Shown: one piece after another, positions 11,471 to 23,721 of the stretch
Layout: each line of letters opens with the position of its first letter
Position numbering within the stretch: the stretch's first letter is position 1
Source: Protea cynaroides
Taxonomy: Eukaryota > Streptophyta > Magnoliopsida > Proteales > Proteaceae
Reading direction: 5' to 3'
DNA: 64,000 bases
Assembly (NCBI GenBank): GCA_028583415.1
Contig: CM053267.1
Span: forward strand, 49,269,390 to 49,333,389
Position numbers and translations under genes: made by a program
The notes under the pieces: generated by a model
Told to the model about the DNA's origin: nothing
Databases searched by the model: none
What the model saw: only the letters and a program-made list of their open reading frames with translations

Positions 11471-14400
11471 CACTGTTCGAGGTTTCGGTCGAAACTTCAA
11501 GTTTCGACCGAAACAACTCGGTTTCGAGCCTGGGCGAGACGAAACCCAGGCTCGAAACTGATTTACGCATGGTTTCGAACCGAAACCACTGGGTTCGACC
11601 AGGTTTCTGTCGAAACCCAGTTTCGACCCATAATAATTTGGTCCAGTGCCTTTTAAGTGTCGAAACCTACTTGAAATCAGTAGGTTTCGACACTTCCTTC
11701 CTATTTTTCCCCCTTCTCCTCTCCAACCTCATTTCTCTCAATTTTTTCTTCCTAAATCTTCAATTCTTCAAAGGATATCAACTTTTGTCAAGATTATTCA
11801 AGGATTCTTGCTCTCAACTCATATCTCTCTCTTCAAGGTAAGTTATTTTCTCTATTTTGTATTTTTGAATGAAATGGTATGCAAACATCATGGATGGCTT
11901 CCAATTTTTTATATGTTTGATTCTAACACCCGATCTATGAATCCATGGAAGTAGTTTTTTTTTTTGACAAATAATTTATTTATTAGATTTTCTGTTTGAA
12001 AAAAAAGATTTTCCTACAACTATTTTTTGAAAAAATTACATCTTACACATGTTGTATGGCATTGAATTAAATATATGTTAAACAAAATAAGGTGATCTAC
12101 ATTTTGTATGGAGTAAAATTATTTTTCTGTTTTTATTTAATTATTTTAATTTTTGGATATTGATAAAATAATTAATTAAATTGAAAATAAATATAAATAA
12201 ATGATAAAATATTTCTGTTTTCACTTTGAAAATCTTTATAAATAAAATTATTTTTAAAAGTATTACTATTTTATGGTGGGTTGCTGTTTTATGTAATAAA
12301 AGTAATATGTACTAATTCTTTATGTTGATTTAAGGGCATTTTAATTACTGAAAAATTAATAAAATATTTTTAACTTATGGAAAAAATATAAATGCGTTAG
12401 AAATTATAATATGTTGCTGTTTTATGTAATAATGCAATGTAAAAATGATAAACCTATGCTGTTTTTTTACTTTAAGATGTATTATTTAGTTATAAGATAT
12501 TATTTATGTAATAAAGTGTTGTTAAAAATGAAAATATAGTTTGTTTCAATTGTAGTAATTGTTGTCTTTTTGTTTCAACAGTATAAGTGTTTGAAATGGT
12601 TGATGCACCAACTGCAAGTGGTGACATTGCATGGAGGCATGGGATACCACTAACTACCAATAAGAAACAGTCACAATATAATTATTGTGGCAAGCAAATA
12701 AAAAGAGGTGGTGCTACTAGATTGAAGTGGCATCTTGCTGGTGGTAACAAGGATGTTACGGGTTGCCCCAACGTACCAAGTGAAGTGAAGAAGGCTATGG
12801 CAAGCTTAATGAAGAGTGATATTGATAGAAGAAATAAGAAGAAGGCAGATAAACGGGGAGTTTGAAGAGGCTTGTCTAGAGGGCAATCTAGGGGTTAATG
12901 AAGATGACATTAGCCTTGACAGTGATGAGGTAGACCAAGAAATGACAGAGGCAAAGGTGAGACAGTTGAAGAGAGCGAAGATAGCAAGTATAAGGCAAAG
13001 AGAGCTAGATCGACAAAGACAGTTTGAGAGGACTAGAGGAGCTGGGTCATCTAGAGAGGCAGCAACCGAGGATGAGGGGAGGAGGCCGAGGTTGAGAAGT
13101 AGGGGTGCTCCCCGAGATACCTTTTAGGAGGACTCGGAATGTTAGGACTCCGGCCATCGCGCACAGCACCACCACCTATCCGTGACCCGGATCTTGAGGT
13201 CCCGAGGGCGGATCCCGATCTATTTGTCGAGACGGGATAGTAAACAAAAAAAAGTTGCCCCATTTTTGGACCGATGTCAAGACGAGAGTAGGAGACAAAA
13301 TCTCCAAGTGGATGATGTACCATGGCATTGCAAAGCAAATGCTACCACATGACCTCACTATCGACTATGTTGGATGAAATAGGTAGGGCGGGTCCAGGTG
13401 TTAAAGGGCCTACGACTTGGGAGTTGTACAACACCTACCTACCCGGACATAAAAAGGAAATGAAACAATATGTGGATTCTTTGAAGACACAATGGGAAAG
13501 ATATGGGGTGACTGTGATGTGTGATGGGTGGACCGGACCCACCAAGAAATATCTCATCAAATTTTTGGTGAATTGTGATGGTAGAACAGGCGTTTCGAAG
13601 TCTGTTGATGCATCCAATCATATCAAGGATTCCAAGTACATTTATGGTCTCTTGAAGAAAGTAGTGAAAGAAGTGAGGATAAATCATGTGGTACAAGTGG
13701 TCACTGATAATGGCAGTAACTTCAAAAAAGCAGGGGAAAGGTTGATGAATAATAAAAAATACCGACTTTTTTGGACACCATGTGCAGCCCACTGTATTGA
13801 TTTGATCTTTGAAGGACATGGGGGAAATAAAACTGGTGAAAGAGACCGTGAGAAAATGCAAGGCAAGTAACCACTTTCATTTATAACCATGGATATGCCT
13901 TAGAGATGATGAGAACCAAGTGTGGTGGAGACTTGGTGAGGCCCGGGGTTAACGCGTTTTGCAACAAACTACATTGCCCTCAAGAGTTTTGACATGAAGA
14001 AGTCTAGTTTGAGATCAATGTTTGCTTCGGAGGAGTGGTTTGAGTGGCCTCGTCCCAGTTCTCGAAGCTGGTAGAACAGCACAAGCAACCATATCTAGCG
14101 ATAAATTCCGGGATGATGTCAAAAAAGTTGTGGCGATATTAGATCCCATTGTGAAAGTGCCGAGAATGGTTGATGGACAAAGGAAGGCCACCTTACCATA
14201 CTTGTGGGCTGCCATAGATATGATGAAGATGCAAGTAGAGGAAGCTTACGGGACGTGGAACTCAAAATATATTGTCATCATCAAAGATCGTTGGGAGCGA
14301 CGTACCAAGCACCCACTACACAAGGTTGGTAAGTCTTTACTTGATGTACTTCAGTTTCTCAACTAAATAAAATTACATCAGCTTGCATTGACGTAATTAT

Positions 14401-16554
14401 AATATTTGTCAATTTTAGCATATTATCTGAATCCTAAATATCAATACAAAGACAATTTGGGAATGCGTCAAGAATTAATAGATGCAGTAAAAGAAGTGGT
14501 TGCCAAGCTTGAGCCAAACGCAAGAGCAAAGTCTATTATTTTGCAAGAAGTAAGACTTTTACTTACTTTGTTGTCAACATAATTTATAAGAATTTTATTT
14601 TTACTAAGACTATTACCATCAAAATTGGTTCAGCTTAAAAGCTTTAGAGATGCCACTGGGAGTTTTGGTAGGGCGGTCGGCCGATCTGGTCGACAATCAA
14701 CACCCCTTGGTACGTATACTTACTTTATGGATGCCAATATGCCATTGTGGATTTTTTCATCATTTAATATTTGTTTCCTATGCTATTTTGCAGCCGAATG
14801 GTGGGTCCTATACGGATCGGAGTCACCCAACCTTCGTGCAATAGCAATAAAGGTGTTATCACAAACATGCTCCGCCAGGGATGCGAACGAAACCGGAGCA
14901 CATTTTCGCTTATACATACTAAGCGACCGAAACCGGTCGGGTGCAAAAGGCTTGAGGACTTGGTGTATGTGCACTATAATTTGAGACTGAAAGAAAAGCA
15001 CATACGGTTAAGCAGGGACAAAGATGTTAAAACCCCCATTGAGCTGAGTGAGATCTTTGAGTTGGAGGGAGAGGAAGTTGATCCTTTAAATGAGTGGGTT
15101 ACAGATCGTGGTGAGCCTCAATTAGATGAGGCTGGTGGTCGACCAAGTCGTCTTATTGTTGGAGCCTTGGAGGCTGATGTGGGAGAGTTTATGGCTACTG
15201 AGGGTAGAGTCCACGCACAGGCAAGACGTCCATTTCAGACTAGTGATAGTGAGACTGAGAGTGATTTGCCGGTTTCTTCTGGACAAACACAATCACCTTC
15301 TGCCACCCAGGGTGATACTGGTACTAGTGGACCTAGTGGTATTGGGGATAATGATGATGATGGTGGTGGTGATGACAGATATGCTGCCTTACGCAATGAG
15401 CCTGATCAGTATGACCAACCACGCAGCCTGAGATCCATTGCCTTCTCCCTTGAGATTCGCGGGAGACTCACTATGATCATGCTTCTGCAGGGATACTGAC
15501 CACGGAACCCGGCCTAGTGGTAGTACTAGAGGGTACACTAGAGGATCACGCCAGCGGTTCATGCCACAGGAGGAGATGGATGAAACAGATCCCATGGATA
15601 TATCGACCATGTCTGGCAGCATGACATGGATGCATTTAGGGGAGAGTTCTCAGACTGGAGGGACTGGGCATTGGTGTGCACCAGAATTCATGATCACACG
15701 GACCTCGAGCCCAGCAATTCCTGAAGAGAGTGGCGGCGAGAGTATCGGTTCGACGGCACATGGTGGATTTGGATGGTCTACTACTGGGGCTAGTGGGGTT
15801 GGAGGTGGTGGGTATGGGGGTTATTATAGTTCCTACCCCTAGCAATCAATTTAGAGATGACTCAGCCTCGGTGTTGGCAGTGGACTGTTGGATCATCGTT
15901 CGTCGACTCCATATTTCAGTATGTTCCTCCTCCGACGTTCATGCCTACTCCTGCTCCACCCACACACACACTCGATCAGCCTTACCCTCGACAAGGGTAC
16001 TTATATTATGTTGATGACTCTATCTACTCATGGGCTGTTAGAGACTATTAGAACAATTGGAGTAATACCTTGTCTTGGGATACATACGTGCTGCAATCTG
16101 AGGAGCGTTATCGCCACCATCAGTGGTATGTTGCACGTGGTTTAAATGTACCACAAAGCTCCACATGGAACTAACTGGTGAGATTTCTAATTTCTAAGTT
16201 CAATCTTCAATGTATTAATTTTTAATGAATATTGTTAATTAGTGGCTTAATAGTTAGTAGCTTAGTACATTACTACATTGTGACATTTGTGTAATATTTC
16301 AGCGTACACTATCAAACATTGGTCCACACCACATGTAGCTATTTTCTATGTCTTTTTTGCAAACTAGCGTTAGAAATAGGTGTAAAATGGTTTAAATAGG
16401 GTACACAAAAAAAATATTTTTAAGCCTCGAAACCATGGAGTCAATAAAGCTGGTAGAAAATACCAGGTTTCGGCCTGGTTTCGGTGGTTTCGCCGAGTTG
16501 TGCCGGTTTCGAGCCTGACCGAAACAGGTCTCGAAACCGGCACCTTGATCCTTG
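11471..16554 (+). mobile_element. Autonomous-type hAT element, TTTCG-rich
   Basis: Perfect 8-bp target duplication GGTTAGGG (11463-11470 and 16555-16562). The inverted ends are imperfect: CACTGTTCGAGGTTTCGG on the left and CAAGGATCAAGGTGCCGG on the right. Both subterminal regions are packed with short GTTTCGA/TCGAAAC motifs in both orientations, a usual transposase-binding layout in hATs. It carries a decayed BED/DUF659/dimerisation transposase. It sits inside LTR C. Confidence 0.88.
12587..15500 (+). pseudogene. hAT transposase (BED-DUF659-dimerisation), decayed
   Basis: The BED-like finger is at 12587-12865 (YNYCGKQIKRGGATRLKWHL) with the first Cys of the CxxC pair replaced by Tyr. The DUF659 region is at 13322-13870 (MCDGWTGPTKKYLIKFLVN, then VVTDNGSNFKKAG and TPCAAHCIDL). 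The C-terminal hAT dimerisation part lies near 14774-15000 (WWVLYGSESPNLRAIAIK, then CERNRSTFSLIHTK) and changes frame in the middle. An acidic, Gly/Asp-rich tail follows. Several frameshifts (near 12850, 13140, 13870, 13960, 14880) are not at good splice sites, so I treat it as dead. Confidence 0.85.
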
Positions 16555-16845
16555 GGTTAGGGTTTTCTAAGAAATACTCTTCAATTTGTACCCCATAACA
16601 CAAGCTGTCCTATACAACAAGTATTAACCAAGTAAACCATTCAATTTCGCAGAAATTAGGGTTAGGGTTTATGATGAAACCCTAGGTGGCTTTCCCCTTT
16701 AGGAATTTCATGCAACAGAGAAGGGAAAAGGGAGGGACTTCACTACATAAAGACTGGTTTTAATCAGTTTCAGATTTAGGGTTCTTTTCCCCATTTTTTT
16801 TTCCTTTTTCGGTTCTCTTTTTGTCATACATGGACGGTAGAGAGG

Positions 16846-16846
<1 letters not shown>

Positions 16847-16883
<37 letters not shown>

Positions 16884-17010
16884 CGATTCTCCTTCTTCCT
16901 CTTCCTTTTCTTCCTCTTCTTCCTTCCTGTTTTTTTTTTCTTTCCCCTCTCTTTCAACGTGACCAAAGTTTCTTTCCCACTTATGTTTTGTATATATATA
17001 TATATATATC
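16847..17010. repeat. (GA)n and (AT)n microsatellites
   Basis: (GA)n at 16849-16878 and (TA)n at 16990-17009, inside the right part of LTR C, with a pyrimidine-rich stretch between. Confidence 0.9.
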
Positions 17011-17626
17011 AATTAATTAATAATTAGATTAGTTATAATTAACTTCAAGAAAATGACTAACTTACCCTTACTTAGGTCTTTATAACTTTAGGATTGAAGT
17101 TGATTAAATAGAATACAATGGTTTCCTTTTTAATTGAGGTACTGGTTATACTTAAGTTCTTTCATTTTTATCTTTTTACAACCAAGCCCTTCAAGTACAT
17201 AATTTCCTTTTTAGTTGTCCCCACTTCTCATTTCTTTTATTTCCTTCCTTATCCTTCTATATTTTCCAATTACAACCAGACCCAAGACTAATAAGTTTTA
17301 TTTCAAGCCTTACCCCACATCCAAAGGACCAACTAACCATGTAGGGCCCACTTATTAGCATCACCATGTAACCACACATTGTACATTATATAGTTCCACA
17401 CTTCATAAAAAAACTTATAACTAACTAACTTCCAATATGATTAATACATTATCAATCTCTACTCTCTTACCTGGAATCTGGGGGGGTAAAATTACTAAAA
17501 TACCCTAGGAATAAAATTCAGCAGAAAATTTCCAAAGAAGGAAGGGAAAATATTGGCAAATTAATATCACAGGAAAATGGGGTATTACACCGACGAGTTC
17601 AATAGCTTGAGCAGCAATCCTCTCCA

Positions 17627-17718
17627 TCCACTTGTGATAACTAGAAATTCTCCCCAAGTAGGATTTGAGCCTACGACTAGTCAGTTAATAGCCGACATGC
17701 CACCCTGGCCCACACATC
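17627..17718 (-). mobile_element. tRNA-like (SINE head or tRNA-Asn) fragment in copia B
   Basis: On the minus strand there is an A-box-like TGGGCCAGGGTGG (17701-17713), then GTCGGCTATTAACTGACTAG, then a B-box GGCTCAAATCC (17661-17671) and CTACTTGGGGAG. The last part resembles the 3' half of plastid-type tRNA-Asn with the anticodon changed from GTT to ATT. It interrupts the gag-protease linker of copia B. It could be a SINE head or a tRNA gene piece; the body is missing. Confidence 0.45.
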
Positions 17719-18041
17719 TACCAATGCTCTACTTTCCACCACTACTCCATGGATTCTTGACTCTGGTGCCTTTTGTCACATGATCGGTAAGTCTCATATC
17801 TTTTCCTCTTTTAAGGAAACTGTTACATCTATGCCTTTTTTTTTTCTTGCCGATGGTTCCTTTACCCAAGCCACGGGCCAAGGAATGTTTACCCTAACAC
17901 ATTCCTTGATTCTATCCTCAGTTCTCCATGTTCCTAAGTTCTTAATTTACCCCATAACTTTATGTCTATAGGTCAACTCACTAATTCCCTGCAGTGCTTA
18001 GTAGTCTTTTTCCTTATATTTGTTTTCAGGATTTTAGGATT
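17719..18041 (+). pseudogene. Copia B protease and start of integrase
   Basis: The protease motif WILDSGAFCHMIGKS lies near 17749-17795, followed by a SSVLHVPKF-type segment. It is interrupted by the hAT at 18050. The frame shifts between TNALLSTTTP and the rest. Confidence 0.8.
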
Positions 18042-18049
18042 AGGGCAAC

Positions 18050-19168
18050 TAGGGATATAAACGGGTTGGATTCGAATCGGATATTCCACTGTCCGGATTC
18101 GAATCTGATTGTCAAATACAGTATCCGAATTCGAGCCGAATCTTCCATATCTTTACAAAACTAATTTGAATTCGAATTCGATTAATTAAACGAAAATCCG
18201 GATAAAATTCAGTTCGAATCCAAAATATGAATATCTGCAATCATGTCCTTTGTTTTCTAGGGAAAAAAAAAATTAAAACCTCAAACTCTCAAGCTGGGGA
18301 AATCTTTTTTATTGATTCTTCTGCACAAGAGTAGTTCTTCATCTTCTTTAAAGTTGCCCTCATCACAAAAACTTCTATTTACAAGACCATCGAAAGCCAA
18401 AAAAAAAACCCAAAAGAGAAGAAGAAAGAAAGATGAGAGAAAGAATCTTACCTCCATAAAACAAAACTGAACTTTGTCCCACAAAAAAATTTAACATTTA
18501 CTAATATTATTAAATGAGAAAAATAAGGATAATAGTATGGCTGTGGGAAGAGTATGGGGTGGAAGAAGAACAAAAATACAGATGTGGAAAAAAAGAAAAA
18601 GTTGGGAGATGAATCTGATCACCTGTCGTTTGAGGATGAGAGTTGTGGCTGGCACCGCCATCGGAAGAAACCCTAGATTTTCCTTCAACTCAATAGAATA
18701 CGAGACTAGAGGCAGAGATGAAAACCCTAAAACTCGCGGCTATGACAGAGTTACTTCTTTGCTCCATCCTCCTCCGCCGATAAGAACCCTAGAACTTTCA
18801 TAGCTCCAGTCCTGAAGTTGAATAGAATAATTAGGGAATAAGTTACAGTGATGATGGAATGTCCTTTGATTATTATAACAAGAGTAAAAATAAGAAACAA
18901 TTGTCATTTCAATATCGTGCACTTTTCTAATGTTATGTCAATTCCGCCTCTTAAGGATTATTTTAATATTGAAGGATATTTAATCAGATAATAAATGTAT
19001 ACTTAAACGGAGCTAATATAATCTGATTCGTATAAGTGAAATCTGAATTCGCACTTGAATTCTATTTCAACTATCCAAATTCGGATTCGAATCCGATTAT
19101 TCGAATTCCTCTAAACGAATGCGAATTAGAATCAGATCCGGATTTTCGGCTATCCATTTACATCTTTA
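18050..19168. mobile_element. Non-autonomous hAT element (1.1 kb) in copia B
   Basis: Perfect 8-bp target duplication AGGGCAAC (18042-18049 and 19169-19176). The ends TAGGGATATAAACGG and TAAAGATGTAAATGG (reverse complement of the right end) match at 11 of 15 bases. Both subterminal regions are rich in GAATTCGAATCCG-like repeats. There is no transposase and no convincing ORF. Confidence 0.88.
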
Positions 19169-19176
19169 AGGGCAAC

Positions 19177-21890
19177 GATTAGAGGGGGTCTTGAGTGATC
19201 CAGACTTTACTACTTGGAGCATCATGGACCATCTTCTGTTCGTATCTCTGCAACCTCCGCTGTTTCTACACCTATTCAATGGCATCATTACTTGGGCCAC
19301 TTGTCCCTCTTTAAGCTGAAGGCCTTCATTCCTAGTTGCAAGTCTCTTACCCACCTTCACTGTGAAGCTTGTGAGTTAGGCAAACATCACCGTAGTGTCT
19401 TCCCTACGCTTCTTAGTCCTCGTAGCTCTTTTTTATTTAGTCTAGTCCGTTCAGACATTTGGGGTCCATGTCGTATATCCAACAGACTTGGTTCTTGTTA
19501 TTTGTTACATTTGTGGATGACTTTTCCAAGGTTACCTGGCTTTACTTAAAGATAGATCTGAGTTTTTTTTTTCTGTGTTTAAATGTTTTTGCAAAGAAAT
19601 CAAAATCCAATTTAATAAATCCATGCGTATTTTTCAGTCTGATAATGCCCTTGAGTATACTCAAATAGCTATCTCTGATTTTTGTTTTGAAATAATGATT
19701 CATCATGCTAGTTGCTTCTATATACTCCTCAACAAAGTGGTGTTGCAGAACGTAAAAATAGACACCTTTGGAAGTTGCTCGATCCCTTCTTTTTCATATG
19801 TATGTTCCTAAGTATTTTTGGTGTGATACTCTTCTTACTGCTTGCAAACTTTGCGTGCCCTTCCTTAGGTCTTCATGGGCAAGTCCCTTTTTCGGTTCTT
19901 TATCCCTCTGTTTCTCTCTTTCCCGTTCCTCCTTGTGTGTTCGGGTGTGTATGCTTTACTCAAATCATGCACCCCCAACGTGATAAGTTGTTTCTTTGCT
20001 CTCTAAAATGTATTTTTCTCGGTTATCCTGTACTCAGAAGGGCTACTGGTGTTATGATGTGATTACTCATCACGACTTTGTTAGTGTTGATGTTAGCTTC
20101 TTTGATGATACTTCTTACTACCCTCCTACCCCTAACCCGTCCCCTCCTGTCCCTTCCTTCCCATTATCACTTGTGCACCCCTTTGTTGACCCATCCCCTT
20201 TTATACCCCCTGATTCGACCTCTTCCCCACCTCCATTGTAGGTTTATCAATGCAAGAAGAGCCCTGTTGCTCCTATGGATGCTTTTTCTCCCATTGATAT
20301 GCCTGCTCTTGGTACAGAGGTCTCTTCTGACCTTCCCATTGCCCTTCGCAAAGGTATGTGCTCTTGCACCAGAAATCCTTTGTTCCTATTGATCAGTTCA
20401 TTACTACCTTACATATCTCTTTCCCCGCCATTAACCTTGTTTTGTCCTTGTCTAGTACCTTTGTTCCTAACTTCCTATTACCATGTCCATGCCTTATCTT
20501 ACCTATGGTGGAAAGTGACTATGGATTCTAAGATAGATGCCTTGCTCTCCCACAGTACATGGACTCTTGTTGATCTTCCGCCTAAGAAAACTGTTGTGTG
20601 CTGTCGTTGGGTGTATATTATTAAACACAACCCTGATGGAACGGTTGAATGGCTAAAGGCTCGTCTAGTTGCCAAAGGTTTCACTTAGACTTATGGTGTT
20701 GGCTATTTTGAAACCTTCTCCCCGGTTGCCCATCTCAATCAACTTCAGGTCATTATCTCTTTGGCGATGAATCACACCTGGCCTCTATATCAGCTTGATT
20801 TCAAGAATGCCTCTCTTTGGTGATCTTCATGAAGAAGTTTATATGGAGCAACCTCTGGGGTATGTTGCTCAGGGGGGATGTCCACTTAAGTATACAAGCT
20901 ACATAAAGCTATCTACGGTCTCAAACAGTCCCCCCGTGCCCGGTTTGAGAAGTTTAGCTCTATTATTACTCATTGTGGTTTTTCTCCATGCTACTCTGCC
21001 ATTCTATATTTGTTCGGCGGCAACTTTCTAAAGTGATTATTATAGCAGTTTATGTTGATGATATTATTATTAGGGGAGATGATGTGTTTGACATTGTTGA
21101 AATCAAGTCCTATTTAATACACACTTCCAAATGAAGGATTTGGGTCTGTTTCATTATTTCTTGGGTATTGAAGTGGTTCGTTGCAGTAAGGGAATTAGTC
21201 TGTCTCAAAGGAAATATGTTCTTGATCTTCTGACTGAAGGTGGTTTTCTTGATTTTAAGCCAGTTGACACTCCTATGGACCCTCATCAAAAGCTTGAGAC
21301 TAGCGATAGTCTTGATTATTTTGATATCCATCAATATTGACGGCCTGTTGGTAAACTTATCTATCTGACAGTTACTCGTCCTAACTTGTCGTTTGTTGTT
21401 GGGGTTATTAGTCAATTCATGTAAGCTTCAAAGCAAAGTCACTGGGATGCAACTTGTTGCATAATGAGATATTTGAAGAAGTCTCCAGGCAAAGGTCTGA
21501 TCTATTGTTGTCACAACCATACTAATATCACAGGGTATTCTGTTGCTGACTGGGCTGGGGTTGATGGTGACAAACGTTGTGTCCAAGTCCAATGCCGAAG
21601 CTAAGTATCGGGCTATGGCCCAAACTTCTCCAAACTTCTGTTGAACTTATGTGGATACAAATTTTTCTTCAAGACTTGGGTTTTCCAGTAAATTGGTATG
21701 TGACAACCAGGTTGCCATCTATATTGCTAGAAATCCGGTGTTTCATGAGCGCACCAAGTACATTGAGGTTGATTGCCATTTTGTTCGTGATGCTATTAAG
21801 AAGAAACCGTTGGTCACTCCCTTTGTATCTTTGTCAAATCAATTGGTAGATATTCTTACCAAACCTCTATTTGGTCTGGGATTTTGACAA
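19177..21890 (+). pseudogene. Copia B integrase, RT and RNase H remnant
   Basis: Integrase zinc region at about 19270-19400 (HHYLGHLSLFKLKAF, then CEACELGKHHRSVFP), core at 19440-19800, KGYWCYD linker near 20040, RT start near 20515-20690 (TVVCCRWVYIIKHNPDGTVE), YVDD at 21051-21062, FHYFLGIEVVRCSKGI at 21131-21340, RNase H near 21640-21880. Many frameshifts and stops make it non-functional. Confidence 0.88.
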
Positions 21891-21930
21891 AATTGTCCCA
21901 AATTGGGCATGAGTGATCTATATGCTCCAG

Positions 21931-21933
<3 letters not shown>

Positions 21934-21974
<41 letters not shown>
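21934..21974 (+). repeat. (GA)n next to 3' LTR of copia B
   Basis: About 20 GA units ending three bases before the LTR start TGTTAG at 21978. It occupies the place of the polypurine tract that primes plus-strand synthesis in LTR elements. Confidence 0.85.
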
Positions 21975-21976
<2 letters not shown>

Positions 21977-21977
21977 C

Positions 21978-22291
21978 TGTTAGCGTCACCAACAGAGAGA
22001 TCCAGCCCATATTGCTATCTCTATGGTTTGTGGGTCCTATATTTAGTTATATTTAGTTTCCTATATTATCTAGATTTCTTTCTCTTACTAGAATCAATTG
22101 TTAGGAAAGTTTTCTTTTGGTTGTTATTCCTATATTGTTTCTGTCAATATAAATAAAAGAATATTAAAAGAGAGTATGCAAGTTGGCTCGCTTCTCTATA
22201 AGGAGTTAATTTCTCTTCTACTTCTCCTCTCTTCTTACTTCTTCTTCTATGGCTATGTTTTCCGGTTATCTTTTATTTTCAAATAGTAACA
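21978..22291 (+). repeat. 3' LTR of copia B
   Basis: 314 bp, TGTTAG...AGTAACA. It matches the 5' LTR but has a short TTATATTTAG duplication. Confidence 0.88.
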
Positions 22292-22489
22292 AGCATATTG
22301 CCATTTTTTTCGCTGTGCCGTATTATATCTGATCCATTTAAAACACGTACCGTCCGTTTTAGTTTTTTTGCCGTTCTCGGAATGTTTGACCTTTTTTTTA
22401 CCTTACTGTTCTTGTATTGCTCCGTTTAAACCCGTTTAGTCCCGTTTTGTTTTTTTATCGTTCCCATTTTAACTAACTATGGTCTAGAC

Positions 22490-23326
22490 GGACACTCTTT
22501 GTCCAACAGGTATCAATAGTGTGATTAGCTTTACCACAATAGGTGCATTGACACATAGTTTTGTCAAGAGGCTGGCCATGGCCACCTGGTCCATGACCAT
22601 GGCCCCTCCCAGGGCCACGCCCTCTAGCTGATGGAGAACCTCAGCCATGGGTAGCAATAAAGGTGGAGCCATCCTTTGGAGACTGAGATGAGGAGTCACC
22701 CTTGAGAGGTGTCATCATTCGCTGAAGTCTGGAAAAAGTCTCATTCGGGGAAGGAACCTTCTCTCCTGTAAGTAGTTGGCCTTTAACATACTGATACTCT
22801 GGATGGAGACAAGCCAGAAACTTGGCCACATAGAATTCAGCTGCTGGAGTCTGAGTCTCTCCAAATGGTTAGTAAGGGGCTGATGTATTTGGAGATCCTC
22901 AGTGACTCCTTTATTGCTGCTAAATATTCGTTCAATGTTTTGTCACCCTGTTTAAAAATAAACATCTTTTCATACGAGTCATAAGTCCGGGAGATGTTCT
23001 TCTCTTGAGAGGAGCTCTCTTGCAAGTCTACCCAGACTTCCTTAGCATTAGAGTGAAACATAACATTTGCTGCACTGGCTGGATCAACACTATTCAACAG
23101 CCATATCTTTAGGGTGGAGTTGTCACACATCCACTTGTCATTTGCTTGCATCTGGGTCCTTGGCATCATTAGATGGAGGGCCCTTGGTAAGATATTTCAT
23201 CTTGCCTTTAGCATGAATATAAGCTTGGACAGCTTGTGCCTATAGTAGGTAGTTAGAAACTCCATTGAGCTTAATGGTGGTGATCTGAATGTGCACATTA
23301 TCAGAGGGGTGCTTGCACTCAGCCAT
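22490..23326 (-). pseudogene. Copia A gag remnant
   Basis: Starts near 23326 with MAECKHPSDNVHIQITTIKL and NYLLWAQAVQAYIHAKGK, then several frame changes. The zinc knuckle CTYCGKANHTIDTC is intact (CX2CX4HX4C, about 22500-22545). Element D cuts it a few codons later. The same gag opening in copia B shows that they are close relatives. Confidence 0.85.
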
Positions 23327-23721
23327 TGAAACAAAAATAGATCACAGAAAATACCTAAGGCTGCAGGTATAGGTTCCTGAGGGGCAACTGATTGTGGTAT
23401 AAATGAATCGGCAGCAGTAGCAATAATGCACCAAGTATAAAGAGCAGTACCAGGTGAGTAGATAGCGGTATGATGACTTAACAGCAAATAGGGAGTAGTA
23501 GTACTAGGTAGGTAGCAGCAGGATACCTCATCAACAAGTGAGCAGCATTAGTAAGTTAGACTCAGCAAGGAGAGCCTAGTTCTGTTATGGAATCAAGACT
23601 AGGTTGTGAGCATTGTATAGACAGCATGGGTTGCTGTAACCAGAGATCGACTGTGTGTAGAAGCTATCAAAACAGCAGAGATATAAGAGCACAGATGCTG
23701 AATTCTATAGATCTGATACCA

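Larger units (their letters stand above)
9853..17589. mobile_element. Large LTR, probably a solo LTR (C), in copia B
   Basis: Starts TGTAACGCCCC and ends GGGGTATTACA, the mirrored ends typical of long plant LTRs, often Ty3 chromoviruses. The flanks are CTGAC (9848-9852) and CCGAC (17590-17594), a 5-bp target duplication with one change. Removing it rejoins the copia B reading FDALL with a Gln-rich stretch like the one in copia A. Apart from the nested hAT (11471-16554) it has about 2.65 kb of non-coding sequence and no primer-binding site, so it looks like a solo LTR. The superfamily is inferred from the ends only. Confidence 0.6.
7754..22291 (+). mobile_element. Copia retrotransposon B, with three nested insertions
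   Basis: LTRs are at 7754-8059 and 21978-22291; both contain GTCACC, GAGATCCAGCCCAT and AGAGTATGCAAGTTGGCTC and end in AGTAACA. TGGTATCAAAGC (8060-8071) is the primer-binding site. The order is gag, protease, integrase, RT with YVDD (21051-21062), RNase H. Inside it sit LTR C (9853-17589), a tRNA-like insert (about 17627-17718) and a hAT (18050-19168). The flanks AGTAC (7749-7753) and AGCAT (22292-22296) are only a weak target duplication. Its gag is close to that of copia A, so A and B are related lineages. Confidence 0.9.
7372..22480. mobile_element. Probable MULE-type element D, holding copia B
   Basis: GGCCTAGAC (7363-7371) and GGTCTAGAC (22481-22489) flank it, a 9-bp target duplication with one mismatch inside copia A gag/pol. 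The ends are imperfect inverted repeats: CTCTGTTACTTAAAATG on the left and ATAGTTAGTTAAAATGG on the right (reverse complement), sharing GTTAnTTAAAATG. Without copia B only 7372-7753 and 22292-22480 remain, about 570 bp with no coding capacity. A 9-bp duplication suggests Mutator-like. hAT (8 bp) is the alternative. Confidence 0.45.

Noticed and set aside
9853..17589. Full-length Ty3-type element
   Set aside because: Only mirrored LTR-type ends are present. There is no primer-binding site, gag or pol of its own; the coding parts inside belong to a hAT.
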